Assembly: GCA_009779335.1 (NCBI GenBank)
Contig: WREM01000071.1
Coordinates: forward strand, 1-6,115
From: Streptococcaceae bacterium
GTDB taxonomy: Bacteria; Bacillota; Bacilli; Lactobacillales; Streptococcaceae
Length of the DNA: 6,115 nt
Direction of reading: 5' to 3'
The notes beneath the pieces were generated by a model that was not told the DNA's origin, ran no database searches, and was given only the letters and a program-made list of their open reading frames with translations. Made by a program: the position numbers and the translations under genes. Numbering within the stretch: position 1 is the stretch's first letter; each line of letters starts with the position of its first letter. Positions 5,949-6,115 of the stretch are shown in pieces.

Positions 5949-6115
5949 CTAGCCTCCATAAAATTCTTTATTAAATTTATAATCATTATCATCGACCAAT
6001 TCACGCACAGTTTCGTCTTCTATTTCTGAATATTGATAGTAGAGTTGATTTTTATCAATGATTTTGGCTAACCATTCTTTTTGCTCTTCAAAATTTAATT
6101 CTGCTCTTGCTTGAT
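5949..6115 (-). CDS. mod: C-terminal end of a type III DNA methyltransferase (Mod), 5' part outside the window
   Basis: The last 54 codons of a frame entering from the right edge and ending in TAG at 5951-5949. The visible part holds EEQKEWLAKIIDKNQLYYQYSEIEDE and ends FNKEFYGG. The pattern of IIDKNQLY, then YSEIEDE, then a tail of the type NxxFYGG, is what I recall for the C-terminus of type III Mod proteins, which methylate adenine and recognise the target for the Mod-Res enzyme. The downstream res gene supports this. The catalytic DPPY and SAM-binding motifs lie outside the window, so the call depends on tail resemblance and context. The final Gly-Gly codons double as the SD (GGAGG) for the short ORF that follows. 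Confidence 0.65.
   Translation of the reverse strand, partial: QARAELNFEEQKEWLAKIIDKNQLYYQYSEIEDETVRELVDDNDYKFNKEFYGG

Noticed and set aside
1..6115. Search for CRISPR array, tRNA, rRNA, insertion sequence or toxin-antitoxin operator arrays
   Set aside because: By eye, nothing with spacer-repeat spacing, tRNA fold or transposase motifs was found on either strand.

Overview
The window is a compact, AT-rich block of defence-type genes, all read from the minus strand. Gene content, Shine-Dalgarno (SD) sequences and codon use suggest a low-GC Firmicute, most likely Streptococcus or another lactic acid bacterium. This genus guess rests on general resemblance, not on a marker gene.

In transcription order (right to left) the layout is as follows. 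(1) The last 54 codons of a gene that looks like a type III DNA methyltransferase (Mod), 6113-5949, cut by the right edge. (2) A 21-codon ORF with a strong SD (5945-5880) that runs through an A7 tract into the start of the next gene. (3) A 683-aa PHP phosphoesterase-ABC/SMC-like ATPase fusion (5895-3844). (4) A 96-aa acidic small protein whose start overlaps the end of that ATPase (3866-3576). (5) A decayed copy of the first ~50 codons of a type III restriction subunit (3569-3407). (6) A promoter with two head-to-tail 11-bp repeats and an extended -10 box (3397-3367). (7) A class II Fic (AMPylase-type) protein with a C-terminal winged-helix-like end (3341-2340). (8) A type III restriction subunit/superfamily 2 helicase (Res), starting 2 bases after fic and cut by the left edge (2337-1, 779 codons visible).

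The frame is a type III restriction-modification locus (mod ... res) whose two halves are separated by about 3.6 kb of other defence-like genes. The broken res start just upstream of fic shows that a res gene once began directly after the PHP-ATPase/small-protein pair. It was later reduced to a stub, and a fic-res unit with its own promoter now stands at that point. The locus therefore looks mosaic, with a readable recombination junction near 3400.

The main points for follow-up are the res stub, the fic promoter repeats (identical words recur inside fic itself), the overlapping ORF/A7 arrangement at the PHP-ATPase start that could give an N-terminally extended form, and the PHP-ATPase plus small protein as a possible two-gene defence module inside an R-M operon. 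No tRNA, rRNA, CRISPR array, insertion sequence or convincing terminator was seen.
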